NCBI GenBank assembly: GCA_036346255.1
Contig: CM070620.1
Location: 31,555,609-31,619,608 of the forward strand
Origin: Ampelocalamus luodianensis
Lineage: Eukaryota; Streptophyta; Magnoliopsida; Poales; Poaceae
Length of the DNA: 64,000 nucleotides
Direction of reading: 5' to 3'
The stretch's first letter is position 1, and every line of letters starts with the position of its first letter. The translations under genes and the position numbers were made by a program. Below are positions 1 through 12,559 of this stretch, one piece after another. Under the pieces are notes generated by a model. It had not been told where the DNA came from. It made no database searches and saw nothing but the letters and a program-made list of their open reading frames with translations.

Positions 1-1677
1 GTAAACATGTATGTAATCAAATAATGATGTAAACCTGCATATTTAATCAATGATGAGTTATTTTGCTATCATGTAAGAAAGAATGTATGAATAATTGATG
101 AACGAAAGTACGAAACATACGCAGCCACACATCTCAAAGACTTAACATAGACAATGTCATAAGTTCATAACATGATAGTGCCAACTTCGCATAGTCTCAC
201 TCTTGCACAATAAGATAGAATCACACATAGACAGTCTTAGACTTAGAAGCAAACAAAATACTAATAGAGTTTACGATAAATTGCTAAGATGACTCTTGAC
301 AAAATGATAAATCAACAATAAGTCATAGCATACATCATGACAAATCAACAATAAGTCAACAAACCAGCAAACTTGGATTGTGTCAAATCTAATTTATAAC
401 TCAAAGTATAAGCACCACTGTTCGGTCCAAAGTCCAAACAAACTACACATGACACAACTGAGCATTCAGATATCCATGTAAGCATTCAAAAGTAGACATC
501 TAAAAACTGAGCCAGAATATGCAAGAGTAGACATCCATCCTCACATCCATCAATTAAGCAATTTTTTATTTTGAAAAAAGACACTTTAAATTAAACAAAT
601 ATTTAGTTATTAATTCGTTCCAGGAAGATAGGAAAAAATATCGGTGAATATCAAATATCATCAGTAGGCGGTAGTAGTATGCTGAAAGCATAGAAGATGG
701 ATTGCAATCTGAGTAAATCAAATAGTTCCTACATCTTCATGTTACACAACTTCTTGGATAGGCAAGTGCCCAAATCAAATTCAATGGTGACGTATGAAAA
801 TTTAGAATGATCCAAACATCAGTATTTGATATTTTGATTATAATCTCGAGCTTTCCAGAAAACAAAAGTGAGGAGTGAGGACACATCTACAACCAACTGT
901 GGACATAAAATTCACATATATGGTAAACAGATCAATTGATTTAGTGGAACTAGAAGAACAAAATGAGAAGGAACCGGTCAATTTAGTTGGTTTGTAACTA
1001 CATTTTCTCAGATTACTTGCAAATCTATGAATAGTATCAGAGTAGCAGACAAGAGACAATCAGCATTCAACATTCAGGATTCAGCACAACGCCACAACCA
1101 TTCAAAGCATTAAGCATATGCTCCCAAGAGTAGTCACGCACACCTGACCATCTGACCTGAGTCACATTCAGAGTTTCAGAGCAGGCAGCAGAGAAGGGAA
1201 GGGGGCAGAGCAGGCAGCAGCAGAGAAGGGAGGAATATTCATGATTTTAACCTCAGGTTAAACATGTATGCCTGAAATTTAACCTCCGTTGAAAATAACA
1301 TCTTTGATTGAAGCGGAGTTTTCTACAACATTTCTATCCAAAAAAATCACCATCCAAGCATTCCAAAGAAATCAAAACATGAAACTGATTTAGTCACCAG
1401 CATCACAAGAATGGACATGAACCTTGCAAAGTAAGAACCTACTACGCAATTCTCACAATTTATATAAAAGTACCAAATCACATTCCATTTCCAATAAGAT
1501 AAGAAGACACCATTACAGCATCACAAGATAACGAGCAGGTTACCCATCTAACACAGCAGCAAACATCTCTCCTAATCCTACGAACCCAACTGAACTTAAA
1601 ACATGGCAAGGACACAAGCAGCAGATATCCTCCTAGCAGACATCAGAAGCTCCACCGCGCCGACGAGGCCTCTAGGC
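1..1677. other. Intergenic, downstream of histone H3
   Basis: AT-rich sequence with no open frame that looks like a real protein. It includes the 3' flank and presumably the 3' UTR of the minus-strand H3 gene. The only local structure seen is an imperfect duplication of a purine-rich CAGAGCAGGCAGCAG block at about 1177-1233. Plant histone genes are polyadenylated, so no animal-type 3' hairpin is expected, and I saw none. Confidence 0.6.
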
Positions 1678-2088
1678 CTAGGCCCTCTCGCCCCTGATGC
1701 GGCGGGCAAGCTGGATGTCCTTGGGCATGATGGTGACGCGCTTGGCGTGGATGGCGCAGAGGTTGGTGTCCTCGAAGAGTCCCACGAGGTAGGCCTCGGC
1801 GGCCTCCTGCAGCGCGGCGACGGCGGAGCTCTGGAAGCGGAGGTCGGTCTTGAAGTCCTGCGCGATCTCCCTGACGAGGCGCTGGAAGGGGAGCTTGCGG
1901 ATGAGCAACTCGGTGCTCTTCTGGTACTTGCGGATCTCCCGGAGCGCGACGGTGCCCGGGCGGAAGCGGTGCGGCTTCTTGACGCCGCCCGTCGCCGGCG
2001 CCGACTTGCGCGCCGCCTTGGTCGCCAGCTGCTTCCGCGGCGCCTTGCCGCCCGTCGACTTGCGCGCCGTCTGCTTCGTGCGGGCCAT
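1678..2088 (-). CDS. Histone H3.1 (replication-dependent type)
   Basis: Core nucleosomal histone H3, 136 codons including the initiator Met, uninterrupted. The N-terminal tail starts [13 protein letters not shown] and keeps the modifiable lysines K4, K9, K14, K18, K23, K27 and K36. The histone fold is complete through the C-terminal RRIRGERA. The residues that separate the plant variants are A31, F41, S87 and A90 (numbered without Met), which is the H3.1 set; H3.3 has T31, Y41, H87 and L90. Lack of introns also fits H3.1, since plant H3.3 genes usually have them. The gene is very GC-rich, so long frames open on the other strand (1603-2133) and in another minus frame (1643-2284); these are shadows. 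A TATA box about 100 bp upstream and a CCAAT box about 250 bp upstream support transcription. S-phase expression is inferred from the variant type. Confidence 0.98.
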
Positions 2089-2188
2089 CGGGGAAGGGTC
2101 GAGGAGGAGGCTGGAGATTTGGGGAGGATTTGAGTTTGAACAAGTGGATTTGGGATTGGCTTGAGGTAGACGGTGGGTTTGGGTGGGG

Positions 2189-2195
2189 ATTTATA
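2189..2195 (-). promoter_or_regulatory. TATA box of histone H3.1
   Basis: Reads TATAAAT on the minus strand in the context CCTATAAATCC. It lies about 100 bp upstream of the H3 start codon, which leaves room for a short 5' UTR of roughly 70 bp. Confidence 0.8.
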
Positions 2196-2307
2196 GGGGT
2201 GGGAGAGGCGGGAGGGGGGAAATTTTTCGGGGGGACGGGCGCGGGGCCGGGGACGGGGACGCGTTGGATGGAAATGGACGGCAAGGATGAGGTGGGGTTG
2301 GGGTAGC

Positions 2308-2341
2308 GATCCGTGGGGTGGGGTTCGTGGGTTTCTATTGG
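2308..2341 (-). promoter_or_regulatory. Octamer-like element and CCAAT box upstream of H3.1
   Basis: On the minus strand 2315-2308 reads CACGGATC, one mismatch from the plant histone octamer CGCGGATC. At 2341-2337 there is CCAAT in the context CAGCCAATAG. Both are element types known from plant histone promoters. The octamer assignment is tentative because of the mismatch. Confidence 0.5.
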
Positions 2342-2399
2342 CTGAGATGGGGTTGGGGAGGATCGACGGGCCAGCGGTCAGGGACTCAGGGGAGGCTAT

Positions 2400-3309
2400 G
2401 TGGTCTTCTCCTTAATTTGCCGCTCCGATTTGGTTTTGGCGGGTGGAAATGAAATGGGGAAGGTACGCGGGACGACCGCGGGGGGCAATTCGGGGAAATT
2501 GAAATAGCGAAAGAGAAATTCCGAGTTTAGGCGCTTGATCTCAACTTCGAAAACATTGGAGCGGCCAGTACCAGAATTGAGGCTCCCTCTTCATATACTG
2601 TAATAACACTATGACCTAGAAAGCCATAAATCTTGCGGTTCCCCTGTGGTGGGGTTAAAAGCATAGTTGTCAATTTCAGTTTAGAGGCTATTTTGGCTTT
2701 TAATATAATATAATTTTATTTATTTATTTATAAATATATATGTAAGTATATGCACACATAATTTCACTTGAAATCTCACTCTAAATACATAACCATAGAA
2801 TAAAAATGACGTATGGTTCAATGAATTCATAAACACAAAGGTTGCACATAGTTAAATAATACAACACGATCTCATAAATTCATACATTTTATCGTAGTCC
2901 GTCATACTAGACTAGCATAATTTCACTTACTGATGTAGTATTAAGCTAGGATTTTGGACCAAATTCAAATGAGGGGTCACTGAAACGACCCAAAAATTTC
3001 AAAAGTTTGTGTTTGATTGAATTTTTGAATTTGGAGTTTTTGCCAAATCCGGAAAGAAGTCACCTAAAACTACTTTCCACTTCTGGAAATGTGCCTTCTC
3101 AGTTGGGAGACGCACTCTATGTAGCCCGCTTCCTCCCCTATTCCCTCTGCTTCGCGTCACGTCGCTATTCGCGCACACCAGCGCTGCCTCTGCCTCCCAT
3201 CGCCTTCGCCCATGCCAATCACATTGGCACCATGCCACCTCACCACCACTCGCGCGCGATTAACGTCGCCGCGCCAAATGCGGCACGCGCCTTTGATTTG
3301 CCATTCCCA
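2400..3309. other. Intergenic
   Basis: Upstream flank of H3 (to about 2560), then AT-rich sequence (2640-2960), then a GC-richer stretch at 3090-3300 that opens directly into the gypsy remnant. I see no gene here. The 106-codon frame at 3007-3327 has no recognizable domain. Confidence 0.5.
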
Positions 3310-5375
3310 ATCCAGGAACAAAGCTAATCACTAAACCTCAATATCGAATGTCGACAAGTGAACTGAAGGAACTTAAGAAACAACGGGATGAATTGGTAGA
3401 TAATGACTTTATACGATCCAGTATTTCACCCTGGTCAGCACCAGTGTTGTTTTGCTAAGAAGAATGATTGAAGTTTAAGAATGTGTGTGGACTATATAGT
3501 ATTGAATGCAGTAACCATCAAAACAAGTATCATCTACCAAGAATTGATGATTTGTTTTGATTAGCTAAAGGTATTTTCGAAGATAGACCTACGATCTGGA
3601 TACCATCAACTCAAGATCCAAGAACAAGATCGAGAGAAAACTGTCTTTACTACAAGATGTGAATTGTTTGAATTTACAGTAGTTCCATTTGATTTGACCA
3701 ATGCCCTGGCATGCTTCATGAACTTAATGAACCAAGTTTATATGGATTACTTGGATCAATTTGTGGTAGTATTTGTGGATGACATATTGATATACTCCAA
3801 GAGTGAAGAAGAACACATACAACACCTCCATTTAGCTTTAACCAGGTTAAGGGAGCATTAGTTGTACGCTAAATTTACAATATGTGAGTTTTGAACGAAG
3901 GAAGTTGTTTTCCTAGGACATATCATCACAGAAAAAGGAGTAAAGGTTGATCCAAAAAAAGTAAAAGTTGTATTAAAATGGAAGCAGCCAAAGATGGTGA
4001 CAAAATTAAGAAGTTTTCTAGGTTTGACAGGATACTACCGCCGATTCATAGAAGGATTCTCAAATATTGTACACCTCCTTACTCAACTCCTTAGGAAAGA
4101 TAGCCCGTTCAAGTCGATAGATAAATGTGAAGAAAAATTTTAGGAGTCAAAGATCAAACTAACCACTACCCCAGTACTTATACTTCCATATCCTAAAAGA
4201 GATTTCCAAATCTATTGTGATGCTTCAAAGCAAGAAATAGGATGTGTGCTCATGCAAGATGGAAGAGTTGTAGCTTATGCCTCAAGACAATTGAGACCTT
4301 ATGAAGATAATTACCTAATCCATGTCTTGGAATTAGCTGCAGTAGTGCATGCCTTGAAGATATAGGGTCATTATTTGTTGGGGAATCATTGTGAAGTATT
4401 CTATGACCATGAAATTTGAAGTACATTTTCACCCAACCAGATCTGAATTTGAGACAATGAAGATGATTAGAATTGACCAAGGATTACAACTTGGATATTT
4501 AATACCACACTAGAAAAGCAAATGTTGTAGTTGATGCACTAAGTAGGAAGGTATATCATGGCATGAATGCAATAAAAGGATGTCAACCTCAGTTACAAAG
4601 GGAGATACAACAACTAAATTTGGAGGTAATCGAATAGGGATCGATAGCCACCTTGGAAATCCAACCAACCTTGATAGAACAGGTTAAGCTTGCTCAAAGA
4701 GAAGATGAAAAAATCCAACAACCCAAAAGGGGTTGTTAGAAGGATAATTCATTAGAGTTCATGGAAGATGAACAAGACATAATGCGATTTCGAGGTCGCT
4801 TATGTGTTCCAAAAAAGGAGTTGAAAGAGTTAATCTTACAAGAAGCACACTCATCACCATTTTTATACACCCTGGAGGGACAAAGATGTCTCAAGATTTT
4901 TAAAAAAGATTTTGGTGGAGTAACATGAAAAGAAAAATAGCCAAGTATATAGCTCTTTGTGATGTATGTCAGAAGATTAAAGCAGATCACCAAAAACCAG
5001 TAGGATTGTTACAAACATTACCAATTCCAGAATGGAAGTGGGAAGAGATTGATATAGACTTTATCACCGGATTACCAAAAACACAAATTGAATATGATGC
5101 CATATGGGTGACAGTGGATCGATTAACCAAAGTAGCACATTTCTTTCCAATCAAGCATACTTATGGAAAGAATAAGTTGGCTGAATTGTACTAAACTAAA
5201 ATAGCGACACTACATGGAATTCCTAAAGGGATAGTTTCTGATCGAGGAGCACAGTTCACATCCAAATTCTAGAAAAGATTAGATGAAGCTATGGGCACAC
5301 ATTTAGCCTTTAGCACAACATATCAGCCACAGACCAGAGGACAAACAGAAAGAGTCAATTAGAAACAATACATGG
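3310..5375 (+). mobile_element. Ty3/gypsy retrotransposon pol remnant (RT-RNase H-integrase)
   Basis: Decayed polyprotein readable in several frames. At 3340-3455 is the N-terminal reverse transcriptase block (YRMSTSELKELKKQ then ISPWSAPVLF). At 3664-3861 is an open RT segment carrying the catalytic FVDDILIYS. At 3895-4080 is the RT thumb/connection (VVFLGHIIT, GLTGYYRRFIEGFS). RNase H follows at 4190-4380 (IYCDASKQEIGCVL). The integrase zinc region and core lie at 4925-5360 (CDVCQKIKA, DFITGLPK, VSDRGAQFTSKF). The order RT-RH-INT identifies Ty3/gypsy. Stop codons and frame changes occur throughout. Gag, protease and both LTRs are not seen, and the element stops abruptly near 5375, so this is an old internal fragment. 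Confidence 0.9.
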
Positions 5376-6389
5376 AATGACAGGTATCGGTCGATATTGA
5401 GGCCGACATGGGATTGAACCTGTTGTATGCCGTTTTGGGTGTCGGTATGGCATGTTTCGGCCATTCCGATCGGTACCGAAATGGAATCGATAAGCTTGGT
5501 TAATAGGACTCTTGCATTTGTGCAATATCACGTGAACAAATGAAGTAGTACTTCAATGAGAATCGCCTCAACATAGTACAGGGGAATGGCGACTTCGATG
5601 TCAACAATTCATCTTGACCAAGATGGATTTCAAAGGCCTTACGAAAGGCATTAGTATATTTTTTAATGTCTCGTCTAAACCTTTTATTCTATTTTGCAAT
5701 TTCATCTAAGTCATTTACATATTATCTAATTGTAAAAATACCAAAGTTATCAATATCAAGATCCTTAGTAGGATCATTTTCATGTTAACGGTATGGAGAT
5801 CCCTAGCATCCTATCGTATGATAATGATAAATTTGTGTACCTCTGAAGTTGTGTTTCCAAAACTAAAAGATTAGGACCACTATATATATACTTTGACATA
5901 ATCAACGCTGGGACCAAAATTGTCCCTTAGGATCGTACAACCTTGGCAAATACTACTATTTTCATAATTTAAAAGTTACTACTTTTTTAGTATTTTCTAG
6001 GATGTATTTACCGCAAACCATGATTTAAAGTGTAATCATGTAAACCATTTAAGCTTATACACCAAACTAACGTATAGAAAAATATATTTTTTGAGGAGAT
6101 GGTCTATGTAGTATTATACCATCCCATAAAACATGTCAAGTTTAATTTCACGATGAGTTCATCATGCAGAACGAAAAGGAAATTTATTGTGAATGGTAAC
6201 TTTTATTTTCCTATTTCCTTTTCGGCTATTAGGTTGTTAGGGATTTCTCTCACTATTGTCTCCCAACACAAATTTAATTTGAACCTAGAATTTTGAATAG
6301 ATGTATGCTAAGCCAGGGCCTATGTTCGATTTCTCACAATTGCTTTTCTAAAATTCCATATTATGATTCACAATACCACACTTTAGATT
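5376..6389. other. Intergenic between gypsy remnant and MULE-1
   Basis: AT-rich. The first 130 bp contain several GGTATCGG/CCGATACC-like short inverted words, including the palindrome TCGGTACCGA near 5470. They suggest a small unclassified element end, but I cannot bound one. No gene seen. Confidence 0.4.
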
Positions 6390-6529
6390 ATAATTTAAGA
6401 ACAAGATACTCCACCTTCTTGGTCTCCTAATTTTAGTGCGAGCAGTGATTCCATGCTTCCCCTTTTGGATGTGAATGGCCCAAATATTGAAGCGTCTCAA
6501 GGGGTATGCAAGGAGAATCCACCCTCTTC

Positions 6530-6653
6530 TATAGAGATAATTCCTTATTTGCCACTGGAAGTTGGCCAGATCCCTAAAATGCCATCATAAAACTGCTCCT
6601 CCCTTCATTGCCATCAGATCTCAACTTTCATCCATTTTTTTCCACTCCCTTTA
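6530..6653. repeat. Left terminal inverted repeat of MULE-1
   Basis: About 120 bp. Matches the minus strand of 13325-13448 over the words AATTCCTTATTTG, CACTGGAAGTTGG, AAAACTGCTCCTC and CAGATCTCAACTTTCATCC, with scattered substitutions. Confidence 0.85.
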
Positions 6654-7179
6654 GTGGCCATTAGGGCAATGCTGCGCAAACACACAAAATTTGTTAGTTT
6701 TTTTTTAAAAAAAAATCATCTTGCCCCATGCAAGTTGTCACCGTGTGGGACCTCACGTCATGTCATCACAAAGAAAACAGGGAGGAGTTGGCCACATTCG
6801 AGCCATTCGCCACCAAATCCCTAGCTCCCACGAAACCCTAGAATCGGTGTCGTCCCCTAATCCCACTCGATCCGAAGCTTGAGGCAACCCAAATGGAGCA
6901 CTAGGAGTTGAATCTCATGGCTTGAGCAGCAAAGAAGAGAACGAGGAGTCAGATCTGAAGGCCAGAGAGAGGAGGCCAGGAATGGGAAAGACAACAATGG
7001 CAGATCCATGCCACCCCCTACGAAATCTTGGGTTCATGCGGGCTATGTGTTCTAAAACCCTTGAATGTGCCTTATTTTTTTGTTGAAGTTCTATCTTTTT
7101 GTTGAGACTTGCCCTAAGGATGCGTTAAAATATAGATTTGGTAGGCCCTAAACCTGTTAATACTGTGTTGGTCCACAGG

Positions 7180-10100
7180 ATGGACCCTCGAACAACATAT
7201 CTACTAAAAATCAGATATGCTACACATGGGAAATATACTAGGCAGGAGTTCAATTGCTTTAGCTTCAACAAAGTAGCAGACTCATTCATAATCGACTTCA
7301 ATAAATTAGTTGATGAACTTCGTGACAAATACCCATAGAGGCCAAACCAAACTATAAAAATGCACTACTTTGATGCCACCAACAAATATTTTATTCATAT
7401 GAGTTCTGACCAAGACTTGGAGTCAATGTTTGACAAGAGCAAGACTATTGAGATGTCTATCACAATCTGTGATTCAAATAATAGTTTTGTTGGTACTATT
7501 CATGAAGGACAAAGTGAGGTAGATGGCACTCTTTGCAATGTTGATGTTCCATGCACTTCTTCCCTTCCAATCCCATGTTAGGCAGGTCCTAGACAACCTA
7601 GCAGTAGCACACAACATATTGAGGAAAATGCAAATGCTAATTCTCATAATGACACATACTTGGCAAACCTATTACCAACTAATGAACATGTTGGTGTGGA
7701 TCAAGAGGGTATGTACACAGATGATAGTGACATAGAGGAGGGCAATAGTGCTACTGCTGCAGCTGGTAATAACCCTAATTATGTGCCCGAGGTTGGTGAG
7801 GAGGATGATGATGTTGAGGAGGCTGATAACTAGGTTGCAAAGGATGTTTTGCTAGATGCCATTCCTGAAGTAGCTTACGATAGAGATGACCCTCTAATGT
7901 CGATAGGCAGCATATACCCAAATATTGAACAATTTGGGTTGGCTTTAGTTCAGCATGCAATTAAACACGAGTTTGAATATAACACTGAGAAGAGTGACCT
8001 AGGGAGAGTGAGAGTTGACTGTGTTGCTGAAGGGTGCATGTCGGGACCCGAATTACCACATCCGAAACCCTCTGTGTATTCTGAACTAGTCCCAAAATCA
8101 GTAGCTAGCTCACACAATGACAACATCAATGAAATATCACCCATTCAACGGAATAACTAAGAAGGTAGCAAATTTTTATTAAATAGCAACAACTGGACCT
8201 TATGATCAAAGTTTACGTAACTTGTCATGCAGGGCTTACGAAACAAATAAAACTCTTGCAGCAGAAATAAATAACTTGTGGTGGCCATTTAACATGCCCA
8301 CAAGCAATTGAGTGGGGAATGCATCCTAGTTCGCAAAGTCTTTAAAGTACTCCTCCTCGTAGAACTCTTGATTAACATGCCCTTCTTCAACTGAGCAACA
8401 ATGTATAAAGCCGTGAGTACATAAAATACTCAGTAAGTCGTAGGGAACAATATGCAATTAATATTCATACAAAGCTTGCACAAATGAATAGCCATATGGT
8501 TCTTTTGTAGAAAGCAAGTGTTGATAATAAATACAGTAAATAAATTGTAAAGCATATTTCAAAAGATATAATAAATAAAGTAAATAATTGTTTTGAAACA
8601 GCTAGTGAACCTCCCATTCACTTTCCAACCAAACCACCAAGTGAACATACCCCATTCACCTTCCAACCATCCACCATCCAAAAAGGTTTTATGAGAACTC
8701 TATACATTGTGTGAAATCCCCAGGCATTGTCCATAACCGGGGGAATGGCTGTTCGAACATTTTTTTAACAATATGTAGAGGTTGTACAACTTGACCCACA
8801 AGAGATAACAAGCTTATAATGCTAGTCATGACACTCTTTCTTGGGCTTGCGACTAAGTGATTACCACAAGGCCTTTACAATGCTTCGTCTTAACCCAGTC
8901 CTGCCCGCTAACGTTGCAACACCGAATGGCATCGCACCCAGATAGGGACCCCCCTCTTGCATTATGTGATTCTACATCCATCCCAGAACCCACACCACCA
9001 CTTGGCAGTATCAAAGTTAAGACATTGCAAATTAATCAGCCAGATCCATCTCATACTGGACATGTAGTTATACGATATGGTCTAGTTCAATGGCACACAA
9101 GATTAAATCCTTAGTGTTTACCTAGGCGAGACTACCTCATCCCAAATGTGTGAACATCACCCCCTTTACTACACAATCACTCACCTCAGTATGAAATCAT
9201 TTTGTTTAACCAAGACCAATGACAATCCCTACCATGTAACACAACTTTTACAACAGTGGCATCGCACAACAAATTTCATATTTCATTAAGTCAAATGTAT
9301 ATAATAACCAATCATGTGAATATGAGCCTCGTATAACTAAGCATATCTACATCAACCCATATTGGTAGCACAATTATGTCCAACTAATAATAACCATCCT
9401 ATGGTGATAATGGATACATGACATTCAAGATAATCAAGGTGACATAATGACAAATAAGTATTTAGCTACTCCCAAAAAACAGTTGATATGTAAATAAAAT
9501 ACTTTTGCAAAACATAGGTTCAATATGATCAAAGGACCATGACTTGCCTTGGTCTTGCTTAGTTACCACACTTTGATATTCAAATCTGGCTCATGATCCT
9601 TGAAAATCATTGTCTAAACGAGATAGAGAAAACGAACGAGGCACAAATAAATTAAACAAAAATTCAAATAAAATCCAAAATTAACAAAACCAGCACTGGA
9701 AGAAAGATCTCAATTTTTGATGAATTTAGAAACAAAATGGCCGAATCGGAGTTCGGATGAAGGAGAATGAGCTTCTTTGATTCAATTCAAAGAAATTAAG
9801 AGAGAAAACACTATTTTAGGATTTTTGGAATTTTCTTTCTAAATGAAATTCCAGATTATTGTGTCAGCATGACGTCAGAGGAATTGATTTTCGGACGAAA
9901 TTATTTTCCTGAAGGAAAAGAATTTGGGTCCTTGACATGTGGGCCCACAGTCTATAGACCGAGTCTACGAAGAAGGTTTGCGGTTTGCGGTGAGCTGGGT
10001 TCCCGGAATAGGATCTGACAGGTGGGGTCAACATGGCATTTGACTTAGTTCATGGCGAACCAAGTCCACACACCGATTGTATCTAGGGCTGGCTCGGGAT

Positions 10101-12252
10101 GACACGCGGGCATCCACGTGGCAATGACATGGTGGTCACATGGGCGACACGACGACGAGGGAGTTGACGCGGCTGCTGGCGAGGAAGAAAACGCGGGCGA
10201 TGACGTTGGCGGTGGCTTTGGAACCAAAGGGCGATGGCGAGCGGCGGCGCAACTCCGGCGTGATTGATTTTGGCGAAAGACGATGGTTCTAGGGATGGGA
10301 AGCGGCGCAAAAGAGAGAGGAGATGACAACAAACTCGTCGGGTCTTGCACCAAGGCCGGGGAACGATAGAGGTGACCGGCGGCAAGGTAGAAGCGGTGGC
10401 GGCGCTACGGGGTTCGGCGAAGTGGTACTCCGCCGACGGATTGATGACACCGAGGAGGGGGCGGAATAGATCTGGGCGCGACGAACCCGAAGGTGGCGGC
10501 AGTGAGGCTTGGGACTCACCGATAGCGGCGGAAGATAATGACAAAGGTGACAACGAGGCGGTGACTTGAAGCTACAAACCCATCGGCTTGGCGACAGAAA
10601 ACGATGCGGCGATTAGGGTTTTTGGGGATGGCATGTGCGGGATGGAGAAGCCAAGGGTCAGGGCGAGGTTTTAAAGGCAACAAAGACGGAGTCCATGGCA
10701 GAGATAACGAGTGTCATCGTGCGAGAGGCGGACTCCCCTAGGAACAAGCATAGTGTTGCTGACCTGGGGGCCCACTTGTCAGCGAGAGCGACGATGGCAC
10801 GGGACACGGTTACAAAGTGTGGCGAGGCGAAAGCGGGTGCGGAGATCTGCTGGGGTGCTCGAATGGGCTGCACAAAGAGAAAGTGAATGGGCTGGGAAAA
10901 AGGAATTTAGCCTAAGGGATTGTGAGGATTTTTAAGGATTTCTGAATTTTAGAAAAGGCGATAAATCAAATTGAGCTCAAATAAATAGCAAACAAATTCC
11001 AAAAATTCCAAGAAAATCCAAAAATATTATAGAACAAGAGGAACTCAAATAAATTGGTTTTGAATTTAATCTTGGTTTAGATTATTCAAATTAAATTGTT
11101 TAAATTTCTACAAATTCAAATTAAGCTTTAATTAACTCAAGAAAATTCAAATGATTATTTTTATTTTGAAAGGCTTCAACAGAATGCGAAAATTGAGATG
11201 CTATAGTGCAACTAGAGAATTCATGCTTCCACAATGGAGGACAAAGTAACAAATTCAGGTAATTACTTTGTAGAATTGCAAAATGTTGATATCATCCATT
11301 CATTTTCATGTAATTAATTGATACATTATTATTGCTCATGCCATGGCAGGTCAAGAACAATCCTTGTAACCATACTTGCTCAAGTACCAGAAGCAGTGGG
11401 AAAGTGAGGTCTGCAAGCAGGAAGTGGATATGTGATAAGGTGACAGAATGGTCGAGGCAGGATATGTTGGACCAAAGGAACTGCAAAGAAGGATCCATGA
11501 CAAGTACAAATTCCTTGTGGACTATAAGAGGGTGTTTGCTGGTAAAGAACTTGCACTTAAAATTTTGTATGGCAGTTGGAAAGGTAGTTTTGACCTGTTG
11601 TTCAATTTGAAAGCAGAAATTGAGGAATCAAGACCTGGCAGTGTTGTAGTGATTGATCACCACACAGTCATGGAGAAAGTCAGGTTTAGGAGACTCTTCT
11701 TTGCCATGAACTTGCACTTACAAATATGTATGCATGCTATTAGCTCAACTTGCTGACAATTTTATCCAATTAATTTGTGGATGTAGGTGAAAACTAATGA
11801 AGAAACCAAGGGCAAAGAAGACATCAAATGAAATTGTTATAATTATAGCAAGCCTAGAACCAGAAGGAACTGCTTCTTCAGCTCCCACCATGACATATCC
11901 ACTAAGGCCAGCATTTCTCAGTTGTTTTCAATATTTCTAACTTTGTTGTTTTCAACATTTCTAACTTCGTTGTTTTGTGATTTGCATGTAGCCAACGCAC
12001 TAAATCCCTTGGTAAGAAGAGAGCCAGTCGGGATAGCTCAAGTTTTAGTAGGCCAGTGAAGTCTAGGTCTGTGACTGGATCAAACATTGGGCCTTATCAA
12101 TGGTAATTCCACTGCCAACTCCAGTGGAACCGACAACACTACTTGCAAGTGACAAGCGCAAAGGAAAACACAAGGCCAACAACAACTCCAACACGGCTGC
12201 ACCTGATAGTCCATCAATAGGGATTAGAAGCAAAAGGAAAATTGTTCATTAA
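7180..12252 (+). pseudogene. MULE transposase (mudrA-like), core deleted, split by solo LTR
   Basis: Readable pieces follow MULE transposase order. At 7180-7560 is an N-terminal PB1-like region (KIRYATHGKY, then HYFDATNKYF), probably preceded by an intron ending in CCACAG at about 7179; a TAG interrupts it after DELRDKYP. An acidic stretch follows. At 7849-8038 is the pre-transposase block (YPNIEQFGLALVQHAIKHEF, then DCVAEGC), where the solo LTR 8039-11205 intervenes. The frame resumes at 11211 with a Trp-to-stop change before RIHAS. At 11448-11715 is the conserved GPKELQRRI...YKRVFAGKELAL...VVVIDHH...FRRLFFA segment. The DDE catalytic core that should follow is absent. A degraded zinc knuckle (CYNYSKPRTRRNC, near 11835-11875) and the basic C-terminal tail ending SKRKIVH (12252) remain. 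Not functional. Confidence 0.88.
8039..11205 (-). mobile_element. Solo LTR, long TGTAACATCCC family, inside MULE-1
   Basis: On plus it begins TGTCGGGACCC (8039) and ends with a degraded TTGAGATGCTATA (11205). On minus this is TATAGCATCTCAA...GGGTCCCGACA, the same termini as the plus-strand copies at 40072-43224 and 27940-34653. The target duplication GTGCA is exact at 8034-8038 and 11206-11210. Length is 3167 bp. No internal coding region is present, so it is a solo LTR left by recombination. GC-rich short frames at 10045-10935 lie in its GC-rich part and are not genes. Likely a Ty3/gypsy long-LTR lineage (inference: length and TG...CA ends only). Confidence 0.88.
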
Positions 12253-12559
12253 TTCCTTATTATGTGGTATGTAATGAACTAGTTATGTGGTCTTTTGAAC
12301 ATTGGCTACTATGGTAGGTAATGAATTTGTTTGAACCTGGATACTATGGTGTGGTTTGTACTGAACTATCCAGTTGTCTTTTAAAACTGGATGCTATGGT
12401 TTGTAGTCTAATGGGCCAAATGTTGCTAGGGGTTATGCAAACTGAATCAGGTGTGTTGTTTGTGCTACATCTTTGTTAAACAACATGAAGGCATACATAA
12501 GCATCATTATTAAGCAACACGATGGCACAAATACACATATCTGTCTCTTTTCCATACAC

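Noticed and set aside
838..1059. 73-codon minus-strand frame downstream of H3
   Set aside because: No domain, no splice or promoter context, low-complexity Ser-rich content.
1603..2284. Long open frames on both strands over the histone gene (176, 213 and 104 codons)
   Set aside because: They overlap H3.1 in other frames, have GC-driven composition and no domain.
10045..10935. Cluster of open frames on both strands (up to 156 codons)
   Set aside because: They lie in the GC-rich middle of the solo LTR 8039-11205. The equivalent part of the related LTR at 40072 also opens frames, with unrelated proteins.
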